Positions 16,840 through 26,311 of a stretch of DNA of 64,000 nucleotides are shown piece after piece (position 1 is the stretch's first letter; each line of letters begins with the position of its first letter). The notes beneath the pieces are model-generated. The model did not search any database. It was not told the origin of the DNA and worked only from the letters and a program-made list of their open reading frames with translations. Source of the stretch: Arthrobacter pullicola (lineage in GTDB: Bacteria > Actinomycetota > Actinomycetes > Actinomycetales > Micrococcaceae); NCBI RefSeq assembly GCF_014836875.1, contig NZ_JACSQC010000010.1, forward strand, positions 1 through 64,000, written 5' to 3'. Position numbers and translations under genes: made by a program.

Positions 16840-19326
16840 TTAGGTCCGTTGCGCGGGACGCAGGGCAAACTGGGTGGCCGCCGCGATCGCACCGAGGCCA
16901 AGGACAGCAGCTGCGCCGATGAGCGCCAGGAACACCCCCGGTTGGATGGTTGGCAGCGGCTGCCCCGAGACGCTGAGCGCAATGCCCATCAGCGGCGGCA
17001 GGGCCAGGACCGTGCCCAGAATAATGGCGGGCACAACAAGCAGCACCGATTCCGCTCCCGTCATACGGCGGAGCTGGGCGTTGGTGGCACCCAGGGTGCG
17101 CAGCAGCTCCAGCTCCGGACGCCGTCGTGCCGTGGCCATGATCAGCGTGTTCGCAACCGAGACAGCCAGATAGCCCAGCAGGATCAGCATGGCGATGACG
17201 GAAACCCAGGACTGGGCGTTCCGTTCGCCGGCGCCGGCGGCGCCGAAGTCCTCCCGGTCCAGAACGGTCAGCCCCAGTCCGTGCAGGGCTGCCGCCACCG
17301 CTCCGGCATCGGCGCCCGGTTCCACCGTGAGCAGCAGATAGTCGTTCAGGCCGGAGGTAGTGTGCTGAAGCAGCGTCCCGTTATCCACAGCGACGTCGCC
17401 GAATCCCAGCCCGCGCTCATAGGTGGCGACGACGACGGCGGCCGCTTCCGTTCCGTCCCCGTAGGAGAACCGGAAGTCATCCCCCGGTTCCACGCCGGCT
17501 TCGTGGGCCAAAGCAGTGCTCAGGGCGACGGTTTCGGGCTCGGACAGCCGGTCCAGCGAGCCCTTCCGGACCGACAGGTCCAGCGCTCCGTCCAGGGTCC
17601 CGGCAGAGAGGCCCTGAACGGCGTAGGGCTGTACCTCGTCCTCCAACCCCAGGAAACGGGTAGTGGCCAGGACACTGGAGCGGGCCACCGGAGCTGCGGT
17701 TTCCACGCCGGACAGGGCAGCAACCCGGCCGGCCAGATCAGTGGAAATGCCGCCGGGCCCGCTGACCAGGTAATCGGCCACGACGCCGTCGCGGGACTGC
17801 TGTGCCGCCTCGGCTTCCACGGTGGTCGGCATAAAGAATTGCACCGATCCCAGCGCGATGGCCAGTGCCAGGGGAACCATTCCCGCGGCCAGCCGGCGGG
17901 GAAAAGCGGACGCGTTGGCGTCCGCGAGCACCAGCGGCGCCGAGGTGCTGCGGCGCAGGACCGGCCGGGCGAATCGGAGGACAGCCGTCACCAGCAGCGG
18001 GCCAAGGACCCCGGCACCGATGACCAGGAGCAGAATGCTTGAGCCTGCCGCGGCCAAGCCCCCGTTACCCGGCACAACCACCGGCAGGACGGCCGTCAGG
18101 GCGCCCGCGCCCAGGAGCGCCAAACCGGTAATGATCCGGACGCGGCCCAGCTGCGGTGCTTCGGTCACCGCCTCGCGTAACGCCGTCGTCGGGGCCGTGC
18201 GCACCGTTCCGCGGGCTGCGGTGAGTGAGGCACCCACCGCTGCACCAACGCTGATCAGGACGGCGGCCAGTGCGGGCAGCGGGCTGAAAGCCAGGTGGAA
18301 GTTCCCGGGGATAACACCGGCCCCGGCAAACTGGCCGCCCAGGAACCCTGCCAGCCACAAACCGGGTACCGCTCCCAGCACTGCCGCGGCGGCCGAGACC
18401 AGGAGGACTTCGCGGACCACCAGGCCCAGGGTCTGGTTGGCTCCGGCTCCGACCGCACGCAGCACCGCGAACTCGCGCCGGCGGGACAGGATGGACAGGG
18501 ACAGCGTTCCCGCGGTCACAAAGACGGCGGTCATCACGGCCACGCCGGCGAGTGAACTGCTGAGCAGCAGCAGCATGGACCGTGCTCCGGCTCCGCCAAG
18601 ATTTTCCACGTCCCCGCGCCGGTCACCGGTATAGCCGACGACGCCGGCCACGCTGGCCTCGATGTCGGCTGCCAGTTGGTCCGGGTTCACCCCGGGCCCG
18701 GCGATGACGCCCACGGTGGCAACCGTGTTGCCGTGCGGCCAGAGCGCGCCGGCGCCGGCGGTGGAGAGGAAGACCGCGGGATCTGCGGCCTCCCCTGTGG
18801 CCCCGGAGGCGGTCGCTGCAACGCCGGACACGGTGTATTCGGCCGGGACGCCGCCGTGGCTCAGGAGGATCCGATCGCCCGGTGCGGCCGCGAAGGACTC
18901 ATCCACCACCACATCCGAGACGCTGCGCGGCGGCGCACCGGACGTGAGGCTGTAAGGGGTCAGGGCCGCGGAGTCCCAGGCAGCGGCCGGGACGCTCCGG
19001 CCATCCGCTGCGGCCAGCGGAATGCTGATGCTGCCAATGGCGCGTTCCACCCCCGGCACGGCTGCGATGTCGGCCACCGCCGAAGCGGGCAGCAGGACCC
19101 GTTCCGTAAAGGGAACGGCAAGGTCTTCGGGCACCGGCAGCTCCTGGGGTGCACCCACAACGACGTCGGCGCCCTGCAGCCGCTGCGGGGCGGTGCCGCC
19201 GCGCAGCCCCGATTCGATGAGGACGCCCATGGCGGTGATCAGCGCGGCACACAGGAACACGGCCACGAACACTCCGGCGAATCCGCCGCGGTGGTGCCGG
19301 ATGGAGGCTTTGGCGAGGCTCAGCAT
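16840..19326 (-). CDS. FtsX/MacB-type ABC transporter permease
   Basis: 828 aa with two FtsX-like repeats. TM1 lies near the N-terminus (FAGVFVAVFLCAALITAMGV), a large extracytoplasmic domain follows, then grouped helices (about 265-400), a second pair near 430-480, another periplasmic domain and three C-terminal helices. The ATG at 19326 lies one base after the stop of the ATPase gene, whose 3' end supplies GGGGAG; the frame continues upstream to 19365 without support. Forms a transporter with the ATPase encoded just upstream. Such pairs often export or sense antimicrobial peptides or lipids. Confidence 0.87.
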   Translation of the reverse strand: MLSLAKASIRHHRGGFAGVFVAVFLCAALITAMGVLIESGLRGGTAPQRLQGADVVVGAPQELPVPEDLAVPFTERVLLPASAVADIAAVPGVERAIGSISIPLAAADGRSVPAAAWDSAALTPYSLTSGAPPRSVSDVVVDESFAAAPGDRILLSHGGVPAEYTVSGVAATASGATGEAADPAVFLSTAGAGALWPHGNTVATVGVIAGPGVNPDQLAADIEASVAGVVGYTGDRRGDVENLGGAGARSMLLLLSSSLAGVAVMTAVFVTAGTLSLSILSRRREFAVLRAVGAGANQTLGLVVREVLLVSAAAAVLGAVPGLWLAGFLGGQFAGAGVIPGNFHLAFSPLPALAAVLISVGAAVGASLTAARGTVRTAPTTALREAVTEAPQLGRVRIITGLALLGAGALTAVLPVVVPGNGGLAAAGSSILLLVIGAGVLGPLLVTAVLRFARPVLRRSTSAPLVLADANASAFPRRLAAGMVPLALAIALGSVQFFMPTTVEAEAAQQSRDGVVADYLVSGPGGISTDLAGRVAALSGVETAAPVARSSVLATTRFLGLEDEVQPYAVQGLSAGTLDGALDLSVRKGSLDRLSEPETVALSTALAHEAGVEPGDDFRFSYGDGTEAAAVVVATYERGLGFGDVAVDNGTLLQHTTSGLNDYLLLTVEPGADAGAVAAALHGLGLTVLDREDFGAAGAGERNAQSWVSVIAMLILLGYLAVSVANTLIMATARRRPELELLRTLGATNAQLRRMTGAESVLLVVPAIILGTVLALPPLMGIALSVSGQPLPTIQPGVFLALIGAAAVLGLGAIAAATQFALRPAQRT

Positions 19327-19327
19327 G

Positions 19328-20083
19328 TCAGCGCTCCCCGAGGTAGGCCATGCGGTCGGCGACATCGCGGGAACTCGCGTTGCCCAGGCTGCCGTCCAGC
19401 TGTCCGTCGGCCAGGAAGATCACGCTGTCCGCGTGGCTGGCAGCAATCGGATCGTGGGTCACCATCACCACGGTCTGGTTCAGGGCTGAGACGGTGTGCC
19501 GCAGCAGGTCCAGGACCTGGCGTGCGGTTCCGGAGTCCAGCGCACCGGTGGGTTCATCAGCGAAGACAACGTCGGGGCGGGTGATCAGTGCCCGGGCGAT
19601 GGCGGCCCGCTGCTGCTGCCCGCCGGAGAGCTCCTGCGGTTTTCGTTCGCCGAGCCCGGCCAGGCCGACAGCTTCCAGCACATAGTCCAGCCACCCGTGA
19701 TCCGTTTCCCGTCCGGCCAGCAGCAGCGGCAGGGTGGTGTTTGCTGCCACGGTCAGCTGCGGCAGCAGGTTGTAGGACTGGAACACAAAGCCCACGTGGT
19801 CGCGGCGGAACCGGGTCAGGGCGGTGCTGCGCAGACGGGAGATCTCGGTGTTTCCGAGCAGGACCTTGCCGCTGTCCGGGGAGTCCAGACCGGCAGCGCA
19901 CTGCAGCAGCGTGCTTTTCCCGGAGCCCGACGGGCCCATCACCGCGGTAAACGTGCCGGCCGGCACGGCCAGGGTCACGTCGCGAAGAGCAGGAACAGCG
20001 GTGCTGCCGGAGCGGTAGCTTTTCGAGATGCCCTGCAGCTGCAGGGCAGCGGAGCCGGGAAATTCAGCGGCATTCGAGTACAT
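19328..20083 (-). CDS. ABC transporter ATP-binding protein (MacB/LolD type)
   Basis: 251 aa with intact Walker A (GPSGSGKST), Q-loop (FVFQSYNLLPQ), signature (LSGGQQQR), Walker B (VVFADEPTGALD) and H-loop (VTHD). It is the first gene of a two-gene leftward operon with the FtsX permease. Divergent from the sensor kinase gene, with a shared control region (20084-20226) that carries an 18-bp palindrome. Confidence 0.93.
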   Translation of the reverse strand: MYSNAAEFPGSAALQLQGISKSYRSGSTAVPALRDVTLAVPAGTFTAVMGPSGSGKSTLLQCAAGLDSPDSGKVLLGNTEISRLRSTALTRFRRDHVGFVFQSYNLLPQLTVAANTTLPLLLAGRETDHGWLDYVLEAVGLAGLGERKPQELSGGQQQRAAIARALITRPDVVFADEPTGALDSGTARQVLDLLRHTVSALNQTVVMVTHDPIAASHADSVIFLADGQLDGSLGNASSRDVADRMAYLGER

Positions 20084-20174
20084 TGTTTTTCCTTAGAACG
20101 GAGCGGTGAAGATGCTTTCTTCGACGCTACGGATTCGGAAAAACGGACGACATACAGCCAATAACCCAATTCAA

Positions 20175-20192
20175 GGTATAGCTGGCTATACC
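20175..20192. promoter_or_regulatory. perfect 18-bp palindrome, likely response-regulator site
   Basis: GGTATAGC-TG-GCTATACC lies between the divergent ABC operon and the kinase gene. NarL-type regulators bind such palindromes as dimers, and the regulator encoded at 21609 is the natural candidate for controlling the transporter and possibly its own operon. Confidence 0.7.
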
Positions 20193-20226
20193 GACTGACG
20201 TTCCGGCGTCGGGCATAATTCAACGG

Positions 20227-21621
20227 GTGAGAGCCCCCAGCCGAACCAGCCTGGCAGCCCGTGCCCGGGATGCGGCGTTCCTCCTGCGTGAGGGCGGCTA
20301 CTGGGCGGCGTCGCTGGGCGTGCTGGTGGCCGGGCTCGCGCTGCTGCCGTTCCTGCCGCTGGGTGTGGGGTTATACGCAGTTCCGAAGCTGCTGGAAAGC
20401 GTGAACCTGCTGGCCGCGAAGGCGCAGGCCCGGTCTGCGACGTTCGCTTCCGCGGTGATTCCCTTTGACCGGCGCCGGCTCGCCGGCCGGTATTCCTTCA
20501 CGGAACTGGCCGCGCTGCTGAGCGCTCCCGAAACCAAGCGGGACCTCTCCTGGCTCCTTTTTCACACCGCCTTCGCGCTGCTGGCCGGCGCCGTTGCCCT
20601 GGTGCTGCCGCTGGGCGCCGTGCTGTATGTGGTGGCGTCCCCGCTGTGGCCGCTCTTTCCGCCCGAAACGCCGCTGGAAATGACCATTGCGATCACCAGC
20701 TGGAGCGATGCGGCCTTCACCATGGTCCTGGGCGTGGCCTACGGTGTGCTGGCCTGGTTCCTGCTGCCGTGGCTGGCGCGGCGGATCAGCGAGGGCACGC
20801 TCGGCATCCTCTCGCCCCGGAGGTATGCGGAGCTCTCCCGCCGGATCCAGGACCTCTCCGCCGCCCGCGCCAGTGCGCTCGCCGCCCACGCGGCTGAGCT
20901 GCGCCGGATCGAACGGGAACTGCACGACGGCGCGCAGAACCGTCTGGTGGGTGTTGTGATGATGCTTGGCCTCGCCCTGCGGGCAGCCGAAACCGACCCG
21001 GCCGCTGCGGTTCCGTTTATTGGCCGGGCGCAGGACGCGGCGTCCGAGGCCCTCGCCGGCCTGCGCGCCGCGGTCCATGATATTTATCCGCCGGTCCTGG
21101 ACGAGCTGGGCTTGGGCGGAGCCGCCTCGGCGCTGACCAGCAGGTCACCGGTTCCCTGTTCCCTCGACGTCGAGGGGCTGCAGCGGGCTCCCGCAGCGGT
21201 GGAGTCGGCCGCGTATTTTGTGCTCGCTGAAGCCCTGACGAATGCGGCCAAGCACTCCAACGCCTCCCGGATCGAGGTGGTTCTGCGGACCGAATCGACC
21301 CCGCGGGAGGATGTGCTGGTGATCGAGGTGGCGGACGACGGCCGCGGCGGGGCAGAGGTGCCTTCGCGGTCGTCCGCAGGCACCGCTGCCCGCGTTGGAT
21401 TCGACGCCGAATCCGACGCCGCTGGGAGCGCCACCGCTGCAGGCACCGATGCCGGCGCCGATGCCGGCGCCGGCACGGTCACGGCCGCCGTCGACGTCGG
21501 AACCGGCACCGGCCTGGCCGGAATCGCCCGGCGGGCCGCTGCATTCGGCGGCAGATTGATACTGGTGAGTCCGGCGGGCGGACCGACAAAGCTAAGGGTG
21601 GAACTGCCATGCGCCTTCTAA
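20227..21621 (+). CDS. NarL-type sensor histidine kinase (HisKA_3)
   Basis: 464 aa from a GTG start. Four to five membrane helices (sensor part, about 24-55 and 108-182) lead to the dimerisation motif ELHDGAQNRLVG with phospho-acceptor His233, then the N box (ALTNAAKH) and G boxes (DDGRGG, GTGLAGI). Between the two G boxes is a roughly 45-residue low-complexity insert rich in Gly, Ala, Asp and Thr (for example TDAGADAGAGT), unusual for the family. It overlaps the response regulator gene by 13 nt. Probably controls the divergent ABC transporter. Confidence 0.9.
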   Translation: MRAPSRTSLAARARDAAFLLREGGYWAASLGVLVAGLALLPFLPLGVGLYAVPKLLESVNLLAAKAQARSATFASAVIPFDRRRLAGRYSFTELAALLSAPETKRDLSWLLFHTAFALLAGAVALVLPLGAVLYVVASPLWPLFPPETPLEMTIAITSWSDAAFTMVLGVAYGVLAWFLLPWLARRISEGTLGILSPRRYAELSRRIQDLSAARASALAAHAAELRRIERELHDGAQNRLVGVVMMLGLALRAAETDPAAAVPFIGRAQDAASEALAGLRAAVHDIYPPVLDELGLGGAASALTSRSPVPCSLDVEGLQRAPAAVESAAYFVLAEALTNAAKHSNASRIEVVLRTESTPREDVLVIEVADDGRGGAEVPSRSSAGTAARVGFDAESDAAGSATAAGTDAGADAGAGTVTAAVDVGTGTGLAGIARRAAAFGGRLILVSPAGGPTKLRVELPCAF

Positions 21622-22253
21622 TCGCGGAGGATGATGCCTTGCTGCGGGCCGGCCTGGAGTTGCTGCTCAAGAGTGAGGGCTTTGAGGTGGCGGGCTCCTG
21701 GGATAACGCGGACGATCTCCTGGCCGCCTTCGAACCCGGCAGCGCGGACGCCGCGGTCCTCGACGTCCGAATGCCGCCCACCTTCACCAATGAAGGCCTG
21801 CGGGCCGCGCTGGAACTCCGCTCCCGGGTGCCTGATTTCCCGGTGCTGGTTCTCTCTGCCTATGTGGAGGACCGCTATGCCAGCCGGCTGCTGGCCTCCG
21901 GTGCCCAGGGTGTGGGGTACCTGCTGAAGGAGCGCGTGGGTAACGTCGGCGAGTTCGTGGACGGTCTGCGGCGCGTGGCGGCCGGCGGAACGGTCATGGA
22001 CCCGGAAGTCATCGCCCAGCTGTTCAGCCGCCGCGGAACCCAGGATCCCATCCGGTCGCTGACCCCGCGCGAGTTCGAGGTGCTGGGACTGGTCGCCGAG
22101 GGCCTGGGGAACACGGCGATCGCGACGTCGATTTCCGTGTCGGAAACCGCGGTCAGCAAACACATTGGCAACATTTTCATGAAGCTGGGGCTCGCGCCGT
22201 CGGACAGCGGACACCGCCGGGTCCTGGCAACACTGGCGTACCTGCGCTCCTAG
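21609..22253 (+). CDS. NarL/FixJ-family response regulator
   Basis: 214 aa. The receiver domain has acidic residues near the start (EDD) and phospho-acceptor Asp in AVLDVRMPP; LSAY and K of YLLKERVG complete the pocket. The C-terminal LuxR helix-turn-helix is LTPREFEVLGLVAEG...SETAVSKHIGNIFMKL. Cotranscribed with the overlapping kinase gene. Confidence 0.94.
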   Translation: MRLLIAEDDALLRAGLELLLKSEGFEVAGSWDNADDLLAAFEPGSADAAVLDVRMPPTFTNEGLRAALELRSRVPDFPVLVLSAYVEDRYASRLLASGAQGVGYLLKERVGNVGEFVDGLRRVAAGGTVMDPEVIAQLFSRRGTQDPIRSLTPREFEVLGLVAEGLGNTAIATSISVSETAVSKHIGNIFMKLGLAPSDSGHRRVLATLAYLRS

Positions 22254-22493
22254 CCTCCCTTCCCCCGCACTGTCCGCCGACCCTTCCCGGAAGCCAACGC
22301 GGAAGCGCAGACGTGTCCGGGCACCCTTGACGCACGCACCGCGCAGGATCAGGATTTACGGACCAAGGGGGTCCGTTGCGCACCGGCCGAATCCGGCCCT
22401 GGCAACGGCTCCGCGCGGCTTCCGGACCTCCCGGTCCGGACCGCAGCCCGAATCGAGACGCCGGCGCCGCGTACACGGTGCGGAAGGTTGCCC

Positions 22494-23318
22494 GTGGAAC
22501 ACGACGGCAAGATTGCCCTGATCACCGGAGCCTCGCGCGGCATTGGCCGCCGGATCGCGGAGCGGCTCGCGGCGCAGGGAGCGCAGGTGGTGGTTGGCTA
22601 CCGCAGGAACGCGGACCTCGCGAAGGAAACAGTCGCCGAGCTGCAGCGGCTCGGCGGCGGCGGGCTGGCGGTGCAGGCGGACATCGAAAACCCTGAGGAC
22701 ATCATCAAACTGTTCGACGCCGCCGCCGCCGAATACGGCCGGCTGGACTACTACGTCAACAACGCCGCCGCCGCCGCGTTCAAGAAGGTCGTTGACCTCA
22801 AGACCCACCACCTGGACCGGGCCTATGCCGTGAACGTCCGGCCCTTCGTCCTGGGCTCGCAGGAGGCGGTCAAACTGATGGACGACGGCGGCAGGATCGT
22901 CGCGCTGACTTCCTACGGCAGCGTCCGGGCCTTCCCCACCTACGCCGCACTGGGCTCCTACAAGGCCGCCGTCGAGTCCTTTGTCCGGTTTATGGCCGTG
23001 GAGTTCGCCGGGTACGGGATCAACGTCAATGCCGTCAACGGCGGCCTGATCGATTCCGATTCGCTGGAGTACTTCTACACCATGGACGGCATGGCACCGA
23101 TGGACAGCGTGATCTCGCGGATCCCGAAGCGCCGCCCGGGAACGGTGGATGAGATGGCCGCCGCCGTCGAATTCCTGCTCTCACCCGGCGCCGAGTACAT
23201 CACCGGGCAGTCGCTGGCCGTGGACGGGGGCCTGTCCGTGATTGCCCCGCCGTTCTTCAGCGAAACCACGGACCCGGTGGCCCTTCCCGACCGGCCGCAG
23301 CGGCGGCAGGATTCCTGA
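22494..23318 (+). CDS. FabL-like enoyl-ACP reductase (SDR)
   Basis: 274 aa from GTG 22494, 6 nt after GGAAGG. Rossmann motif TGASRGIG; active-site motif YAALGSYK, i.e. Tyr-X6-Lys. That spacing is the FabI/FabL signature rather than the Tyr-X3-Lys of ordinary SDRs. The context NVNAVNGGLIDSDSLEYF also resembles FabL. It would reduce trans-2-enoyl thioesters with NAD(P)H. First gene of a three-gene operon with an acyl-CoA synthetase and a ketosynthase. Confidence 0.8.
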   Translation: MEHDGKIALITGASRGIGRRIAERLAAQGAQVVVGYRRNADLAKETVAELQRLGGGGLAVQADIENPEDIIKLFDAAAAEYGRLDYYVNNAAAAAFKKVVDLKTHHLDRAYAVNVRPFVLGSQEAVKLMDDGGRIVALTSYGSVRAFPTYAALGSYKAAVESFVRFMAVEFAGYGINVNAVNGGLIDSDSLEYFYTMDGMAPMDSVISRIPKRRPGTVDEMAAAVEFLLSPGAEYITGQSLAVDGGLSVIAPPFFSETTDPVALPDRPQRRQDS

Positions 23319-23334
23319 GAAAGGATGAGCTGCA

Positions 23335-25053
23335 ATGCAGTACGACCCAGGGCGGTTCAAGGAATACTTCGAGCACCAGATGACCTACGCGGCCGGGTTC
23401 CGGCGCAACGTCGCGCGCTACCGGAACTCAGTGGCCCTGATCGATCCGCCCAGCGGCCGGACCTGGACCTACGCGGAACTGGGCGCCGACGTCGAGCGCT
23501 GCGCCGTGCTGCTGGCCGCCCGGGGTGTAGGACGCGGGGACCGGGTGATGTACCAGCTGTTCAACGGGCCCGAGTTCGCGCTGCTCTACCTGGCCACCCA
23601 GCGGCTTGGCGCTATCAGCGTGCCCGTGAACTACCGGCTCGCGCCCGGAGAGACCGCGCACATCCTGCGCGACAGTGAGCCTCGGGTGCTGATTGTCGAC
23701 GCCGAGTGCGCGGCCGCCGCTGCGCAGGCGCTGGAATCCGCGGATGTCCGCCCGGCGCTGCTGACGGTCGGGGCGGCGGAGGTCCCGGCCGGCTGGGAGG
23801 ACTTTGCCGAGGCCCTGGCGCAGGCTGCCGGCACCCCGCCGGACCTGCCGGCGGACTTCTCCATCTATGAGGAGACCACCCGGCTGTACACCTCCGGCAC
23901 CACCGGTATGCCCAAGGGAGTGGCGCTGCCGTCGATCGCCGAGGTGATGAGCGCGCACGACGTGATCATGCACTTCCCGCTGTCTCCCACCGACCGCACC
24001 CTGAACATGACGCCGTGGTTCCACCGCGGCGGACTGCACTCGGGCGGGCCCACCCCGGCCTTCTATATCGGGGCGGGCGTGGTGCCGCTGCGCAGCTTTT
24101 CCCCGGGAACGGTGCTGGACTGGGTGGGGGAGTACGGGCTGACCTTCCTGATCGGCGCCCCGACCACCCTGGAGATGATCGCCGCTGAGCAGGAGAAACA
24201 GCCGCGCGAGCTGGGCACGCTCAAGGGCATCGTGACCATGGGCGCACCGCTGGACCGGGCTGCAGCGCTGCGGTACCAGGAGCTGCTGACCCCGCGGATT
24301 TTCAATGGGTACGGCACCACCGAAGCCTTCTGGAACACGTTCCTGCGCCCGGAGGACCTGCCCGCCCGGGCCGGCACGGCGGGGAGGTCCTGCACGGATG
24401 ACGACGTCGCCGTCGTGAAGATCTTTCCGGACCGGCGGGGACGGCCGGAGGAACTGGCGGCGCAGGACGGCACAGAGGCCGGCGAGGTCATCATGCGCTC
24501 GCCGAAATCCGGGTACAGCTACGTCAACCTCCCAGCTGTGGAGGAGGAGAAGTTCCACGACGGCTGGCTCTATCCCGGGGACATGGCCACCTGGGACGAG
24601 GACGGGTTTGTCACCATCCTGGGCCGCAAGGACGACATGATCATTTCCGGTGGCGAGAACATCCACCCGGTGCAGGTGGAAGGGGTCCTCGCCGAGCATC
24701 CGGGCGTCCTGGATGCCGTGGCGGTGGGTCTCCCGGATGAGCACTGGGGCCAGCGGGTGGTGGCGTACGTGATCCGCAGCGGGGACGCTTCACCAGTCGA
24801 TGCCGGTGCCGCTGCCGACGATCTCGACGCGTTCTGCCTGGCCCACCCGGGCCTGGCGGATTTCAAGCGGCCGCGCGCCTACCGGTTTGTCGACGAGGTT
24901 CCGGTGACAGCCACCGGGAAGAAGATGCACTTCAGACTGGCCGAGACCGCGGCGGCGGACCTGGCGGCCGGGAACTTCACGGTTCCAGGCGCCGGCGCAG
25001 TGCCGGGGGCACAACGGACAGCGGCAGCAGAACCAACGGCGGCAGCGGAGTGA
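23335..25053 (+). CDS. acyl-CoA synthetase / AMP-binding ligase
   Basis: 572 aa. P-loop-like motif LYTSGTTGMPKGVALP, GYGTTEAFW (A5), the Asp of YPGDMATWDEDGF (A7), GRKDDMIISGGENIHP (A8) and C-terminal Lys in TATGKKMH (A10) are all intact, so it should be active. Activates a carboxylic acid as acyl-AMP and then as a thioester. The Ala/Thr-rich tail after residue 545 is probably disordered. It lies 16 nt after the FabL-like gene and 13 nt before the ketosynthase; substrate unknown. Confidence 0.88.
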   Translation: MQYDPGRFKEYFEHQMTYAAGFRRNVARYRNSVALIDPPSGRTWTYAELGADVERCAVLLAARGVGRGDRVMYQLFNGPEFALLYLATQRLGAISVPVNYRLAPGETAHILRDSEPRVLIVDAECAAAAAQALESADVRPALLTVGAAEVPAGWEDFAEALAQAAGTPPDLPADFSIYEETTRLYTSGTTGMPKGVALPSIAEVMSAHDVIMHFPLSPTDRTLNMTPWFHRGGLHSGGPTPAFYIGAGVVPLRSFSPGTVLDWVGEYGLTFLIGAPTTLEMIAAEQEKQPRELGTLKGIVTMGAPLDRAAALRYQELLTPRIFNGYGTTEAFWNTFLRPEDLPARAGTAGRSCTDDDVAVVKIFPDRRGRPEELAAQDGTEAGEVIMRSPKSGYSYVNLPAVEEEKFHDGWLYPGDMATWDEDGFVTILGRKDDMIISGGENIHPVQVEGVLAEHPGVLDAVAVGLPDEHWGQRVVAYVIRSGDASPVDAGAAADDLDAFCLAHPGLADFKRPRAYRFVDEVPVTATGKKMHFRLAETAAADLAAGNFTVPGAGAVPGAQRTAAAEPTAAAE

Positions 25054-25066
25054 AGGTGGCCTGGCA

Positions 25067-26302
25067 GTGAGCACCGAACGCGTAGTCATCACCGGGATGG
25101 GGGCGCAGACCCCGCTGGGCGGATCCTGGCCGCTGACCTGGGAGGCACTGAAACAGGGCAAAAGCGGGATCGACCGGATCACGGCGTTCGACGCGTCGGA
25201 CTTCCCCACCCGGATCGCCGGGGAAGTGAAGGGCTTCGACCCCGCGGCCTGGTTACCGGTCAAACGGATCAACCGATCCTCCCGGGCCTCGCAGCTGGCC
25301 GTCGCTGCGGCGCGGGAAGCGGTGTCCGACGCCGGATTGGGCCCCTCGCTGGAGGAGACGGACGCCGCCGTCGTGATTAACAGTGCCGTGTCCGGCTATC
25401 CGGAGATTCAGGACGCCACCACGTTGTTTGAAGCCAGCGGGATCCGGCCGATCAGTCCGAGTTTTGTGGCGTCGTCGCTGACCAACATGCCCGCCTGCGA
25501 GGTGGCGATCGACCTGGCAGTGCACGGTCCGGTCAACGCCAGCGCGCTCGCCTGCGCCAGCGGTACGCACGCCCTGCTCGAGGCGCGGCGGCTGCTGCTG
25601 GCGGGGGACGCCGACGTCGTGATTGCGGGTGGAACCGATGCCGCGATCACGTCGGTGATGTTCGCGGGCCTGACGGCGATGCGCGGGCTCTCGCGGAACA
25701 ATGACGTGCCGCAGGAGGCCAGCCGTCCGTTCGACGCCGACCGCGACGGTTTTGTGTTCGGCGAGGGCGCGGTGGTGTGCACGATGGAGACGCTTGCGCA
25801 TGCCCGGGCGCGCGGGGCGCGGGTGTATGCGGAGGTGCTGGGCGGGGCGATGACATCGGACGCGTTCCACATTGTGGCGCCGGAACCCAGCGGCACGTAC
25901 GCTGCCCGGGCGATTTCCCGGACGCTGGAGCAGTCCCGGCTGGATCCGGCGGACGTGGACCTGGTGTGTGCGCACGGAACCTCCACCAAGGCCAACGACC
26001 GCACGGAAACCATGGCCCTGCACACGGTCTTTGGCGCGCATGCCCCGGAGCTGGCGGTAACCGCACCGAAGTCGATGACCGGGCACCTGATCGGTGCCGC
26101 CGGAACGCTGGCGTCGCTGCTGTGCGCGATGTCGATTGTGGAGGGCGTGATTCCGCCGACCATCAACTACGCCACTCCGGACCCGGAGTGCGACCTGGAC
26201 TACGTGCCGAACACGGCCCGGGAGCAGGACGTGCGGTACGCCGTGACGAATGCGTTTGGCTTTGGCGGGCAGAACTGCGTGGTGGCGTTCGGCCGGGTGT
26301 AG
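25067..26302 (+). CDS. beta-ketoacyl-ACP synthase II-like (FabF family)
   Basis: 411 aa from GTG 25067. The KAS Cys-His-His triad is present: Cys163 in LACASGTHALLEA, His in VCAHGTSTKAND and His in KSMTGHLIGAAG. Condenses acyl and malonyl thioesters. With the reductase and ligase upstream it suggests a specialised acyl-chain pathway separate from housekeeping fatty-acid synthesis. No acyl carrier protein, ketoreductase or dehydratase is next to it. Confidence 0.9.
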   Translation: MSTERVVITGMGAQTPLGGSWPLTWEALKQGKSGIDRITAFDASDFPTRIAGEVKGFDPAAWLPVKRINRSSRASQLAVAAAREAVSDAGLGPSLEETDAAVVINSAVSGYPEIQDATTLFEASGIRPISPSFVASSLTNMPACEVAIDLAVHGPVNASALACASGTHALLEARRLLLAGDADVVIAGGTDAAITSVMFAGLTAMRGLSRNNDVPQEASRPFDADRDGFVFGEGAVVCTMETLAHARARGARVYAEVLGGAMTSDAFHIVAPEPSGTYAARAISRTLEQSRLDPADVDLVCAHGTSTKANDRTETMALHTVFGAHAPELAVTAPKSMTGHLIGAAGTLASLLCAMSIVEGVIPPTINYATPDPECDLDYVPNTAREQDVRYAVTNAFGFGGQNCVVAFGRV

Positions 26303-26311
26303 GCGGCTACG

